From Bacillaceae bacterium SAS-127 (GTDB lineage: Bacteria > Bacillota > Bacilli > Bacillales > Domibacillaceae): DNA of 49,007 bases. Each line of letters opens with the position of its first letter. The stretch's first letter is position 1. Where the stretch lies: NCBI GenBank assembly GCA_002261155.1, contig NKXN01000037.1, forward strand, positions 1 to 49,007, written 5' to 3'. Below, one piece after another: positions 34,795-43,421 of this stretch. The notes under the pieces are model-generated. The model ran no database searches. It had not been told where the DNA came from and worked only from the letters and a program-made list of their open reading frames with translations. A program made the translations under genes and the position numbers.

Positions 34795-35769
34795 TCACAC
34801 AGGGAAATAATACAAAATCCCTTCATCATTCATTTGAACTTCTACCTGTCCGTTATTCTGCAAATAATCAAGCTGACCAACCGTTTCTGATAATGTGAGT
34901 GCGGTTTCTTTTAGATAAATAGCTGGAAACAATTGTTGACAGACTTGAAAAGCGGTCATCGGTTTTTCTTTTACCATCTCGTATACGGACATCGCCCGCT
35001 CATGTTGGCGTTGTAGACGACGAGCAATAAGCTCATGACTATTTTTCACTTCCGTTCCGTGACCCGTATAAGCAATATGAATCGGTAGCTCGAGCATTTT
35101 TCTCAATGAGTGATTGTATTGCACTTGCGGTTTCGGACGTTCTTCTGTCATTACTAAAGATGGTTCCAATAAAGGGTTAGAGGATACCTTTGCTAACAGA
35201 TGATCTCCCGCTAATAAAGCCCCATCCTTCTCTCGGAAAAAGACTAAGTGACTTTGTGAATGTCCCGGCGTTTCATACACGAGCCACTCAGGCATACCGA
35301 ACAAGCGCTCACCTTCTCGCATCTCTCGTGTCAACTTCCCATGATCACAAGCGAATTTCAACGGAGCACCTATTTGCTCCGGGCGAAATTCTAACTCTTT
35401 CGGTAAGCCCAATTGAACATATAACGCCTGCAAAAAGTCAACATATTCCTTCATAAGTGCTTCATCCCTCGATAGCCATTTGGCACAATAGCGATGCCCG
35501 ACCACATCGATTTCATCCGGAAGAAAATCTAACAAGCCGACATGATCCGGATGATGGTGCGTTAAGACAACTTGTTCTAAATCTTCAGGGGTATATCCAA
35601 GTTGAGATAAACCATAAACGAAAGCCTCCCAGGAAGCCTTCGTTTTCACTCCAGCATCCACTAGCGTCAAACGATCTCCCTTCACGACATAGACATTTAC
35701 GTCTCCGATAGGAAAAGGGGTTGGCAATGTAATTTTCGCAATATCTCCAAACCGCTCTACATTCATCAT
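34795..35769 (-). CDS. yqjP: Metallo-beta-lactamase-fold hydrolase YqjP
   Basis: 324 residues. The metal motif LTHHHPDHVG, further ligands in PGHSQSHLV and AGDHLL, and TGHGTEV near the C-terminus of the core are visible. A winged-helix-like tail follows (about 265-324). It is a glyoxalase II-like or other MBL-fold hydrolase of unknown substrate. Two adjacent ATG codons fit; I use the first, 9 bases after GAGGTGG. Cotranscribed with yqjQ. Confidence 0.9.
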   Translation of the reverse strand: MMNVERFGDIAKITLPTPFPIGDVNVYVVKGDRLTLVDAGVKTKASWEAFVYGLSQLGYTPEDLEQVVLTHHHPDHVGLLDFLPDEIDVVGHRYCAKWLSRDEALMKEYVDFLQALYVQLGLPKELEFRPEQIGAPLKFACDHGKLTREMREGERLFGMPEWLVYETPGHSQSHLVFFREKDGALLAGDHLLAKVSSNPLLEPSLVMTEERPKPQVQYNHSLRKMLELPIHIAYTGHGTEVKNSHELIARRLQRQHERAMSVYEMVKEKPMTAFQVCQQLFPAIYLKETALTLSETVGQLDYLQNNGQVEVQMNDEGILYYFPV

Positions 35770-35902
35770 TTCCGCACACCACCTCATAAATATTCGATTA
35801 AATATTGAAGCACCATTCATTAATTTTATATGTTCCTATTGGAAAAGTCATTATTTTCTTTACACGACCCATGAAAAAATCGATTATTTTTCAATTTACA
35901 TC

Positions 35903-35932
35903 TTGACAAAATGGCATATGTTTCTGCATAAT
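35903..35932 (+). promoter_or_regulatory. Promoter of the proC T-box leader
   Basis: A perfect TTGACA (35903-35908) and CATAAT (35927-35932) with an 18-base spacer, upstream of the leader. Confidence 0.75.
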
Positions 35933-35939
35933 CACATAT

Positions 35940-36218
35940 AAATCAGTGAGCATTTGATAGAAAATTCTAAAAATAAAAGCGATGACAAAGGCCAGTAAAT
36001 AAAAAAAGGTGCAAGAGAGTGAAGCTCGTCGGCTGAAAGGCTTCATCACCCACTTTTTTATCGAACCTACCTTATGAGCTGTTAGGAAAACCTAAACGCC
36101 CCCCCAGCGTTAACGGGAAGAGAAGTGTGCGGCCGTTGTTCGGCTCGCAAATAAAGGTGGTACCACGGAAGCTAACACCCTTTCGTCCTTTTTTAAGAGG
36201 ATGAAAGGGTGTTTTTTT
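35940..36218 (+). ncRNA. T-box leader (proline-type) of proC
   Basis: The conserved T-box sequence AAGGTGGTACCACGG is at 36154-36168. It is followed by a strong terminator: 36175-36188 pairs with 36199-36212 (14 bp), then seven T. Upstream are the stem I landmarks (GATGAC, AGAGAG, a GGCTG distal loop). The specifier loop GAACCTACCTTATGAG contains CCT, a proline codon. Uncharged tRNA-Pro would stabilise the antiterminator and switch on proC. The leader fills most of the 35770-36247 interval. Confidence 0.93.
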
Positions 36219-36247
36219 ATGTTAAAAAACAAAAGGAGGGCTTTCCT

Positions 36248-37075
36248 ATGAAAACCGTATTTATTGGGGCTGGGTCCATGGCAGAAGCAATGATTTCTGG
36301 TGCAATTTCAAGCGGAGCGTTAAAACATACAGATATTTATGCCACGAATCGAGCGAATGAAGCGAGACTGAAGGAACTAAAAGACCAATATAACATTCAC
36401 ACTAGTTATCAAATAGACGAAATGTTCAAGGACAGCAAAATCATCGTCCTAGCAATGAAACCGAAAGATGCGAAAGCGGCTTTAGAAACGATCAAACCTT
36501 TTATTTCCCCTACTTCATTGATTATTACGTTAATGGCGGGTGTCGCGATCGACTTTATCGAAAGAGAACTGAACGAACCTTGTGGTGTCATCCGCGCGAT
36601 GCCTAACACTTCAGCAGCTGTAGGAAAATCCGCAACGGCGATCGCCTTAAACCAACATGTATCAGAAGAGCAGAAACAGAAAGCACTTAGCCTCTTTTCT
36701 TCAATTGGCATGACTAAAATTGTAAAAGAAGAGCAGCTCGATGCTGTCACTGGGCTTTCTGGAAGCGGCCCTGCGTACATTTATTATGTCGTTGAAGCGA
36801 TGGAGCAAGCAGCTGAAACGATTGGTTTAGAAAAAGAAATTTCTAAACCGCTAATTATTCAAACTTTGCTTGGAGCCGCCGAAATGCTATCTGTCTCTGA
36901 CGGCAAAGCGGAACAACTTAGAAAAGCCGTCACAAGTCCAGGAGGAACGACCGAAGCTGGCATTCGCCTATTAGAAAATCAACAAGTCAAAGAAGCGTTT
37001 GTGACCTGTATTAAAGAAGCAACGGCCCAGTCCAAACGACTTGGTTTGCCCTACCAAACACAAAATCACCTGTAA
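36248..37075 (+). CDS. proC: Pyrroline-5-carboxylate reductase
   Basis: 275 residues. It reduces pyrroline-5-carboxylate to L-proline with NAD(P)H. The N-terminal Rossmann loop GAGSMAEAM and the family signature (ITLMAGVAI, then AMPNTSAAVG, GLSGSGPAYIYY, and VTSPGGTTEAGI) are present. The ATG follows AAAGGAGG; the longer frame would begin in the leader terminator. Control by the proline T-box directly supports the assignment. It corresponds to B. subtilis ProI. Confidence 0.96.
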   Translation: MKTVFIGAGSMAEAMISGAISSGALKHTDIYATNRANEARLKELKDQYNIHTSYQIDEMFKDSKIIVLAMKPKDAKAALETIKPFISPTSLIITLMAGVAIDFIERELNEPCGVIRAMPNTSAAVGKSATAIALNQHVSEEQKQKALSLFSSIGMTKIVKEEQLDAVTGLSGSGPAYIYYVVEAMEQAAETIGLEKEISKPLIIQTLLGAAEMLSVSDGKAEQLRKAVTSPGGTTEAGIRLLENQQVKEAFVTCIKEATAQSKRLGLPYQTQNHL

Positions 37076-37086
37076 CAGCTATCGTT

Positions 37087-37114
37087 TTGGCTGCCTGATG
37101 AATCTTGTTATAAT
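37087..37114 (+). promoter_or_regulatory. Candidate promoter for namA
   Basis: TTGGCT (37087-37092) and a perfect TATAAT (37109-37114), 16 bases apart, located between proC and namA, 31 bases before the ATG. Confidence 0.55.
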
Positions 37115-37144
37115 GAAAAAGAACAATTATAAGGGGGAGAAATC

Positions 37145-38161
37145 ATGGCAGCTAAATTGTTTGAACCATACAAGATTAAAAATATCACGTTAAATAATCG
37201 TATCGTCATGTCTCCAATGTGCATGTATTCCGCCGAAAGCGACGGAAAAGTGACCGATTGGCATTTCGTTCACTATCCAACACGCGCGATCGGGCAGGTC
37301 GGCTTAATTATGGTCGAAGCAACGGCTGTTACACCTGAGGGGCGCATTTCCGAACGAGACCTTGGAATTTGGAGCGATGATCATATTGACGGGCTTTCAA
37401 AGCTTGTGTCTATGATCAACGTACACGGAGCAAAAACAGCGATTCAACTCGCTCACGCCGGACGTAAGTCAACAGTCAACGGTGAAATTATTGCTCCTTC
37501 TCCGCTTCCATTTGATGAAAACATGAAAACACCGAACGAAATGACGAGCGAAGAGATTGACGAGACGATCAAAGCTTTTGCTGAAGGTGCCAAACGTGCC
37601 AAAGTCGCTGGCTTTGATATCATTGAACTCCACGGAGCACACGGGTATTTAATGAATGAATTTTTATCTCCATTAACGAACCACCGAGAAGATGAATATG
37701 GTGGTAGCGTTGACAATCGCTTTCGTTTTTTACAGAGAGTCATTGAAGCTGTTCAAAAAGAATGGGATGGCCCTTTATTCGTTCGTATTTCAGCTACTGA
37801 TTATCATGAACAGGGATTAAATGTAGAAGATTATGTTGATTTGACGAAAAGATTGAAGGATTTAGGAGTCGATTTAGTGGATGTAAGCTCCGGAGCGGTT
37901 GTTCCGGCACGAATCAATGTCTTTCCTGGCTATCAAGTCAAGCTAGCAGAAACGATAAAGCATAATGCACATATCCCTACTGGAGCCGTTGGTATGATCA
38001 TGTCCGGTCTACAAGCGGAGGAAATCTTACAAAACGACCGCGCCGATTTAATTTTCGTAGGACGTGAACTGCTGCGCGATCCTTACTGGCCACGGACAGC
38101 AGCGAAACAATTAAATGTAGCAATAGAAGCCCCTGTACAGTATAAAAGAGGCTGGAATTAA
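37145..38161 (+). CDS. namA: NADPH dehydrogenase NamA (YqjM), old yellow enzyme
   Basis: A 338-residue FMN-dependent ene-reductase, same length as B. subtilis YqjM. It has Cys26 and Tyr28 of the thermophilic-like OYE class ([10 protein letters not shown]), HAGRKST, the conserved pair in [13 protein letters not shown], and the C-terminal arginine finger (QYKRGW). It reduces activated double bonds of xenobiotics and responds to oxidative stress in B. subtilis. The ATG follows AAGGGGG. Confidence 0.95.
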   Translation: MAAKLFEPYKIKNITLNNRIVMSPMCMYSAESDGKVTDWHFVHYPTRAIGQVGLIMVEATAVTPEGRISERDLGIWSDDHIDGLSKLVSMINVHGAKTAIQLAHAGRKSTVNGEIIAPSPLPFDENMKTPNEMTSEEIDETIKAFAEGAKRAKVAGFDIIELHGAHGYLMNEFLSPLTNHREDEYGGSVDNRFRFLQRVIEAVQKEWDGPLFVRISATDYHEQGLNVEDYVDLTKRLKDLGVDLVDVSSGAVVPARINVFPGYQVKLAETIKHNAHIPTGAVGMIMSGLQAEEILQNDRADLIFVGRELLRDPYWPRTAAKQLNVAIEAPVQYKRGWN

Positions 38162-38184
38162 TTAAAGCTACATACCATATAAAC

Positions 38185-38218
38185 GGGGCTGAATTCTACA
38201 GCCCCATTTCTTTTTGTT
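38185..38218. terminator. Terminator between namA and rnz
   Basis: GGGGCT (38185-38190) and AGCCCC (38200-38205) followed by a T-rich tail on the plus strand. Genes on both sides converge. Confidence 0.75.
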
Positions 38219-38224
38219 TTTATT

Positions 38225-39139
38225 TTATATCGATAGTTCAAGGAAATCGTACGCGATCGTTACCGGTGAAAATACAGACGTAACCTCCGCTTGTAACCCT
38301 TTTGCCTCTTCCTTCGTATAACGTGAGCTAATATGCGTTAAACAAAGAGCTTTCACTCCTGCCTCACGCGCAATTTCCGCTGCTTGCTGCGTTGTTGAAT
38401 GAAAATAATCACGAGCCATTTGTGGTTGATCCGCCGCAAATGTAGCTTCATGTACAAGTAAATCTGCCTCTTTCGCTAGCCTCACCGCCGCTTCGCATGG
38501 CCGGGTATCCCCTAAAATAGCGAGCACTTTTCCTTTTTGTGGCGGCCCTACATACGAATCTGGGGCGATGTATCGTCCATCCGCTAATTGAATCGTACGC
38601 CCTGCTTTAAGCTCTTTATAATACGGACCAGGTGGAATACCATCTGCTTGTAACCGATCAACTAACAATACCCCTGGCTTCTCTTTCTCACTTACACGAT
38701 ACCCGTAGGATGCAATTCCATGGTCTAGCAGTCGAACATCTACTCTCATCGTTTCATCTTCAAAAATGATGCCTTCTTCGATCTCGACAACATTTAACTC
38801 ATACTGTAGTCTCGTACAGCTCACGCGCAGACTAACATCAATAAATTCTTTAATTCCAGGCGGACCGTACACGGTCAGTGGCAGATCTCCACCTTGAAAA
38901 GAACGGCTCCCTAAAAAGCCCGGCAACCCAAAGATGTGGTCACCATGCAAATGAGTAATAAATATTTTTTCTACCCGTCTTGGTTTCAGTGAAGTGTGCA
39001 AAATTTGATGCTGAGTCGCTTCACCACAATCGAATAACCAGACCGCGCCCCGTTCATTTAACATCTTCAATGCCACCGAACTGACATTTCGCATTTTTGC
39101 CGGCATGCCAGCACCCGTTCCTAAAAATAATAATTCCAA
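38225..39139 (-). CDS. rnz: Ribonuclease Z
   Basis: 304 residues of metallo-beta-lactamase fold that cleave the 3' trailer of CCA-less tRNA precursors. The zinc motif is His63, His65, Asp67, His68 ([10 protein letters not shown]), with further ligands in LGDTRPC and LTHISSRY. The flexible-arm region is present. I chose the TTG at 39137-39139: it gives the conserved N-terminus [15 protein letters not shown] and lies after AAGGA. The first codon of the longer frame (also TTG) has no site. Confidence 0.94.
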   Translation of the reverse strand: MELLFLGTGAGMPAKMRNVSSVALKMLNERGAVWLFDCGEATQHQILHTSLKPRRVEKIFITHLHGDHIFGLPGFLGSRSFQGGDLPLTVYGPPGIKEFIDVSLRVSCTRLQYELNVVEIEEGIIFEDETMRVDVRLLDHGIASYGYRVSEKEKPGVLLVDRLQADGIPPGPYYKELKAGRTIQLADGRYIAPDSYVGPPQKGKVLAILGDTRPCEAAVRLAKEADLLVHEATFAADQPQMARDYFHSTTQQAAEIAREAGVKALCLTHISSRYTKEEAKGLQAEVTSVFSPVTIAYDFLELSI

Positions 39140-39314
39140 TATATCCACTTCCTTGTGAGTCAACTATTCCCTTTTTTAGCTATCCTTATATTTTGTCATA
39201 TTCTATTCAAAGATGCTACCTTTCTAATGACAAATAGTACTTGTATGGAAACGGTTTTTATGGAAAAATGCTATAGAGAACAGTTCTATACATTATAAAG
39301 TGAGGTCTTACAGT

Positions 39315-40817
39315 GTGAATTCAACAGAAACCACTTCAGCATTAATTTTATTATTCGGAGCAACCGGCGATTTAGCGAAGAGAAAGCTATTTCCTTCTCT
39401 ATATCGACTCTATAAAAAAGGTAGCTTAAACGAGCAATTTGCGGTAATTGGAACCGCTCGTCGAGATTGGACAAACGAGACATTTCAACAGCATGTGAAA
39501 GAATCCGTTATGGCCTCTACTAACCAATGTGAGAAGCTAGATGAGTTTGTTTCCCATTTCTACTATCAAGCTCATGACGTCTCAGATTCAAGCTCTTATC
39601 GCACGTTAAAAACGCTTGCCGATCAATTAGATGAAAAGTATCACCTACAAGGAAACCGCTTATTTTATTTAGCGATGGCTCCTGAATTTTTTGGCACGAT
39701 TGCCGATCACGTCAAAGCCGATGGATTGACAGACACGAAAGGCTATCATCGTCTCGTCATTGAAAAACCATTCGGTCATGACTTGCCTTCAGCGGAAAAG
39801 CTTAACGAGCAAATTCGCCAATCCTTTGAGGAAAATGAAATTTATCGAATCGATCATTACCTTGGAAAAGAAATGGTGCAAAATATTGAAGCGATTCGTT
39901 TTGCGAACGCCCTATTTGAGCCGCTTTGGAATAACCGCTACATCTCCAACATCCAAGTAACGTCTAGTGAAACGCTTGGCGTGGAAGAACGTGGACGCTA
40001 CTATGAAACAAGTGGTGCCTTAAAAGATATGGTTCAAAACCACTTAATGCAAATGGTTGCCCTACTTGCAATGGAGCCACCGATTAAACTATCAACCGAT
40101 GAAATTCGTAGCGAGAAAGTAAAAGTTTTACGTGCATTACGCCCAATTACAAAGGAAAATGCGGATGACTATTTCGTACGTGGTCAATATGGACCAGGAG
40201 AACTAGACGAAGAACAATTACAAGGGTATCGCGAAGAAATGAATGTCAATCCTGACTCTAATACAGAAACATACGTTGCTGGAAAGTTAATGATTGATAA
40301 TTTCCGCTGGGCAGGTGTTCCTTTTTACATAAGAACAGGAAAAAGAATGCCAACAAAATCAACGAAAATTGTTGTTCAGTTTAAAGATATTCCAATGAAC
40401 TTATATTATCAGCCAGACCAACCGCTCGCACCAAACTTACTTGTCATCCATATCCAGCCGGAAGAAGGGATTACGCTTCATCTAAATGCAAAACGGTCAG
40501 GCCAGCAATTGTTAACACAACCTGTAAAGCTTAGCTATGCCAATAACAGCATCGACGGTATGAATACACCAGAAGCGTATGAAAAACTCTTACATGACGC
40601 TTTACGTGGAGATGCTACGAACTTTACCCACTGGGATGAAGTCGCGCTCTCTTGGCGCTTTGTCGATGTCATTTCAGATTATTGGGAAGAGAAGAAGGCT
40701 GCCTTCCCTAACTATGAAGCTGGATCTACAGGGCCTAAAGCAGCGGATGAATTGTTGGAAAAAGACGGCTTCTTCTGGTGGCCAGTATCTACACTTGAAG
40801 TCGATGTTTGTAATTAA
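39315..40817 (+). CDS. zwf: Glucose-6-phosphate 1-dehydrogenase
   Basis: 500 residues. It oxidises glucose 6-phosphate to 6-phosphogluconolactone with NADP, the first step of the oxidative pentose phosphate pathway. GATGDLAKRKLFPSLY (coenzyme loop), EKPFGHD and the active site RIDHYLGKE are intact. The start is a GTG at 39315, 9 bases after GTGAGG; the GTG at 39300 is less likely. A cyclase-family hydrolase starts 17 bases after the stop, and gndA converges beyond. Confidence 0.96.
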   Translation: MNSTETTSALILLFGATGDLAKRKLFPSLYRLYKKGSLNEQFAVIGTARRDWTNETFQQHVKESVMASTNQCEKLDEFVSHFYYQAHDVSDSSSYRTLKTLADQLDEKYHLQGNRLFYLAMAPEFFGTIADHVKADGLTDTKGYHRLVIEKPFGHDLPSAEKLNEQIRQSFEENEIYRIDHYLGKEMVQNIEAIRFANALFEPLWNNRYISNIQVTSSETLGVEERGRYYETSGALKDMVQNHLMQMVALLAMEPPIKLSTDEIRSEKVKVLRALRPITKENADDYFVRGQYGPGELDEEQLQGYREEMNVNPDSNTETYVAGKLMIDNFRWAGVPFYIRTGKRMPTKSTKIVVQFKDIPMNLYYQPDQPLAPNLLVIHIQPEEGITLHLNAKRSGQQLLTQPVKLSYANNSIDGMNTPEAYEKLLHDALRGDATNFTHWDEVALSWRFVDVISDYWEEKKAAFPNYEAGSTGPKAADELLEKDGFFWWPVSTLEVDVCN

Positions 40818-40834
40818 GAAAGGATGTGTCCAAA

Positions 40835-41452
40835 TTGAAAATTTATGATATTACTGCTCCTATTTTTCCTGGTATGCCTGTTTATAAAAACAAACCGGAA
40901 AAGCAACCAACGATTGACACAAAAACGAACGGACATGTAACGGAATCGCGTATTTCGATGGATGTTCATACAGGTACTCATGTCGATGCCCCGCTTCATA
41001 TGATGAACGAAGGAGCAACAATTGAAACGATCGCAATTGAACAGCTTGTCCGTCCTTGTAAAGTAATCGATGTGACGAGTGCCACTGAAAAAGTGACAAA
41101 AGCAGATCTTGAATCGATGTCGATTGAGAAAGACGATTTTATTTTATTAAAAACGAAAAATTCATTTGACACAGAGTTTAATTTTGACTTTATTTATGTA
41201 GCTGAGGATGCAGCTGAATACTTAGCGACAATCGGCATCGCCGGCGTCGGTATTGATGCACTAGGCATTGAACGAGCACAAGAAGGTCATCCAACCCACC
41301 GCACGTTAATGGGGCAAGGTGTGATCATCATCGAAGGGTTAGCGCTGAAAGATGTAGAGGCAGGAAGCTATTTCATGATGGCCGCTCCGCTCAAAATTTC
41401 TGGAACAGACGCTTCACCAGCACGTGTGCTACTATTAGACAACCTGAAATAA
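40835..41452 (+). CDS. Cyclase/arylformamidase-family metal hydrolase (KynB-like)
   Basis: 205 residues of the PF04199 cyclase family, which includes N-formylkynurenine formamidase (KynB) and isatin hydrolase. The metal-binding signature is His45-x-Gly-Thr-His49-x-Asp51 (VHTGTHVDAP), with a conserved Asp/Glu/His region later (GIDALGIERAQEGHPTHRTL). The GTG at 40826 is too close to AAGGAT; the TTG at 40835 fits better. It is 17 bases after zwf and surely cotranscribed; no kynA or kynU is near. The hydrolysed bond is unknown. Its position suggests lactone hydrolysis; see the findings. Confidence 0.85.
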   Translation: MKIYDITAPIFPGMPVYKNKPEKQPTIDTKTNGHVTESRISMDVHTGTHVDAPLHMMNEGATIETIAIEQLVRPCKVIDVTSATEKVTKADLESMSIEKDDFILLKTKNSFDTEFNFDFIYVAEDAAEYLATIGIAGVGIDALGIERAQEGHPTHRTLMGQGVIIIEGLALKDVEAGSYFMMAAPLKISGTDASPARVLLLDNLK

Positions 41453-41481
41453 AAAAAAGCGGGCTCATCGCCCGCTTTTTT
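41452..41481. terminator. Bidirectional terminator between the cyclase gene and gndA
   Basis: AAAGCGGGC / GCCCGCTTT hairpin with A and T runs outside, placed exactly between the convergent stop codons. Confidence 0.92.
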
Positions 41482-42888
41482 TTATTTCATCCACTCTGTG
41501 TGGAAAATACCTTCTTTATCGACGCGCTCATACGTATGAGCCCCGAAGTAATCTCGTTGTGCCTGAATTAAATTCGCTGGCAAAGAAGCTGTGCGGTAGC
41601 TATCATAATAAGATAGTGCTGCTGATAATGTCGGTACTGGAATACCAGCCTTCACCGCTGTCGCTAACACGTCACGTAGCGCTTCTTGATAGTTTTCAAC
41701 GATATCTTTGAAATATGGGTCAAGAAGCAAGTTCATTAAGCCAGGCTCACGATCATACGCTTCTTTAATTTTTTGTAAAAATTGAGCACGAATAATACAA
41801 CCACCACGGAAGATCATCGCAATATCTCCGTAACGAAGATCCCAGCCATGCTCTTCAGATGCTGCTTTCATTTGCGCAAACCCTTGGGCATATGAGCAAA
41901 TTTTACTCATGTATAATGCTTTACGTACCGCTTCGATAAATTCTTCACGGTTGCCAGCGAATTCTTTTGATTCTGGACCTTTTAACAATTTACTCGCGTG
42001 TACACGCTCTTCTTTTAAAGCAGAAATGAAACGAGCGAATACAGATTCCGTAATCAATGGAAGTGGAACTCCAAGATCTAATGCGCTTTGGCTCGTCCAT
42101 TTACCCGTTCCTTTTTGACCTGCTTTATCTAAAATGACATCAACAAGCGGCTTTCCTGTTTCTTCATCGACTTTCGTAAAGATGTCTGCCGTGATTTCAA
42201 TTAAATAACTATCTAGCTCTCCCTTATTCCACTCAGAGAACACTTCATGAAGCTCAGTCGCTGTCAAACCGACAACATGCTTTAATAAAAAGTACGCTTC
42301 TGAGATCAGCTGCATATCCCCATACTCAATGCCGTTATGAACCATTTTCACATAATGACCAGCACCATCTGGACCGATATAAGTACAACAAGCTTCTCCA
42401 TCCACTTTCGCAGAAATATCCTTAAAAATTGGAGCCACAAGCTCGTACGCTTCTTTCTGTCCACCCGGCATGATCGATGGCCCTGTCAAGGCACCTTCTT
42501 CTCCACCAGAAACGCCTGTACCAATGAAATGAATACCACTGCTACTTAACTCCTTATTGCGGCGTTGCGTATCTTTAAAGAACGTATTTCCACCATCAAT
42601 TAAAATATCACCAGGTGCTAGAAATGGCTTCAACTGCTCAATCGTAGCATCTGTCGCTGCGCCCGCTTTCACCATTAACAAAATTTTTCGCGGTGTCTCT
42701 AACGACTGAATAAATTCCTCTACACTATATGTACCAACAATTTGCTTTCCCTCGCTTTGAAGAAGCATTTCGTCCGTTTTTTCTCGTGAGCGATTATAGA
42801 CAGAAACCGTATATCCTCGACTTTCAATATTCCAAGCAAGATTTTTGCCCATTACCGCTAATCCAATCACACCAATTTGTTGTGGCAT
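41482..42888 (-). CDS. gndA: 6-phosphogluconate dehydrogenase, NADP-dependent (GndA)
   Basis: 468 residues, close to the B. subtilis GndA length. It decarboxylates 6-phosphogluconate to ribulose 5-phosphate. [13 protein letters not shown] (coenzyme loop, with NRS for NADP), [18 protein letters not shown], the catalytic [18 protein letters not shown] and the C-terminal [11 protein letters not shown] are all present. The ATG at 42886-42888 follows GAGAGGA; six earlier residues in the frame lack a site. It faces zwf, so the oxidative pentose phosphate genes cluster here. Confidence 0.96.
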   Translation of the reverse strand: MPQQIGVIGLAVMGKNLAWNIESRGYTVSVYNRSREKTDEMLLQSEGKQIVGTYSVEEFIQSLETPRKILLMVKAGAATDATIEQLKPFLAPGDILIDGGNTFFKDTQRRNKELSSSGIHFIGTGVSGGEEGALTGPSIMPGGQKEAYELVAPIFKDISAKVDGEACCTYIGPDGAGHYVKMVHNGIEYGDMQLISEAYFLLKHVVGLTATELHEVFSEWNKGELDSYLIEITADIFTKVDEETGKPLVDVILDKAGQKGTGKWTSQSALDLGVPLPLITESVFARFISALKEERVHASKLLKGPESKEFAGNREEFIEAVRKALYMSKICSYAQGFAQMKAASEEHGWDLRYGDIAMIFRGGCIIRAQFLQKIKEAYDREPGLMNLLLDPYFKDIVENYQEALRDVLATAVKAGIPVPTLSAALSYYDSYRTASLPANLIQAQRDYFGAHTYERVDKEGIFHTEWMK

Positions 42889-43014
42889 GATTTCACATCC
42901 TCTCAACTATAAAATTTACTTTTATATTATAACAATCTCTGACCATCAAAACAGCCTTTAGACGTACTTTTTATTGTATTTTATTGCAATAAGCCTGTAA
43001 AAAAATTAATTTTT

Positions 43015-43044
43015 GTTTACAAAGTTTTCGCAATATTGTAAACT
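43015..43044 (+). promoter_or_regulatory. Promoter with overlapping inverted repeat before the permease leader
   Basis: TTTACA (43016-43021) and TAAACT (43039-43044) have a 17-base spacer. They sit on the arms of a perfect inverted repeat, GTTTACAA (43015-43022) and TTGTAAAC (43036-43043). A repressor or activator bound there would control the leader. Confidence 0.5.
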
Positions 43045-43050
43045 ATCATT

Positions 43051-43227
43051 AAATCAAACCATCTAGTTTTAATTTTTTCTTTACAATTTAGCAACAAACT
43101 ATCCATCCAATATTAGGTAACTGTTAAGTCTACTCGCTTTTCCAGCCAGATTAGTTTCAGTAGACGTGAAGCCAGTTTATTTCATCCCTCAGTTTTCACT
43201 GTGGGCCGAAATAGGCTGGTTTTTTTA
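43051..43227 (+). ncRNA. Unassigned leader RNA or small RNA with terminator, upstream of the permease
   Basis: An intrinsic terminator pairs 43172-43183 with 43208-43219 (12 bp, two G-U; inner helix 43186-43192 with 43199-43205), followed by eight T. No gene precedes it on this strand, so it must end a leader or a small RNA. A preceding hairpin pairs 43128-43133 with 43160-43165. In its loop, CCAGCC (43142-43147) could also pair with GGCTGG (43214-43219) of the terminator. I recognise no riboswitch or T-box class. The rest of the interval to 43421 holds a weaker CCGGC/GCCGG hairpin (about 43253-43295) and no gene. Confidence 0.55.
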
Positions 43228-43421
43228 TTGTTTGAAAGGAGTGTGGAAGCAACCGGCATAAACAACAAACTAAGTTCTTAATAACATGAGCCGGCTTTTA
43301 TCACCCATTTGTTATAAGTATAGCAAAGTTGAAAAGTGAACGGCCAACAGAGATGCAATATTCTTAATCTTAAAAATAATTTGGAATGATAGCGGTTCCA
43401 TCTGAAATATTGGAGGTCATA

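Noticed and set aside
39247-39260. Possible catabolite-responsive element (cre) before zwf
   Set aside because: TGGAAACGGTTTTT matches the core loosely but fails at both ends of the consensus.
43228-43300. Leader peptide after the permease leader terminator
   Set aside because: The GTG following AAAGGAG is only one base away and no start lies at a usable spacing.
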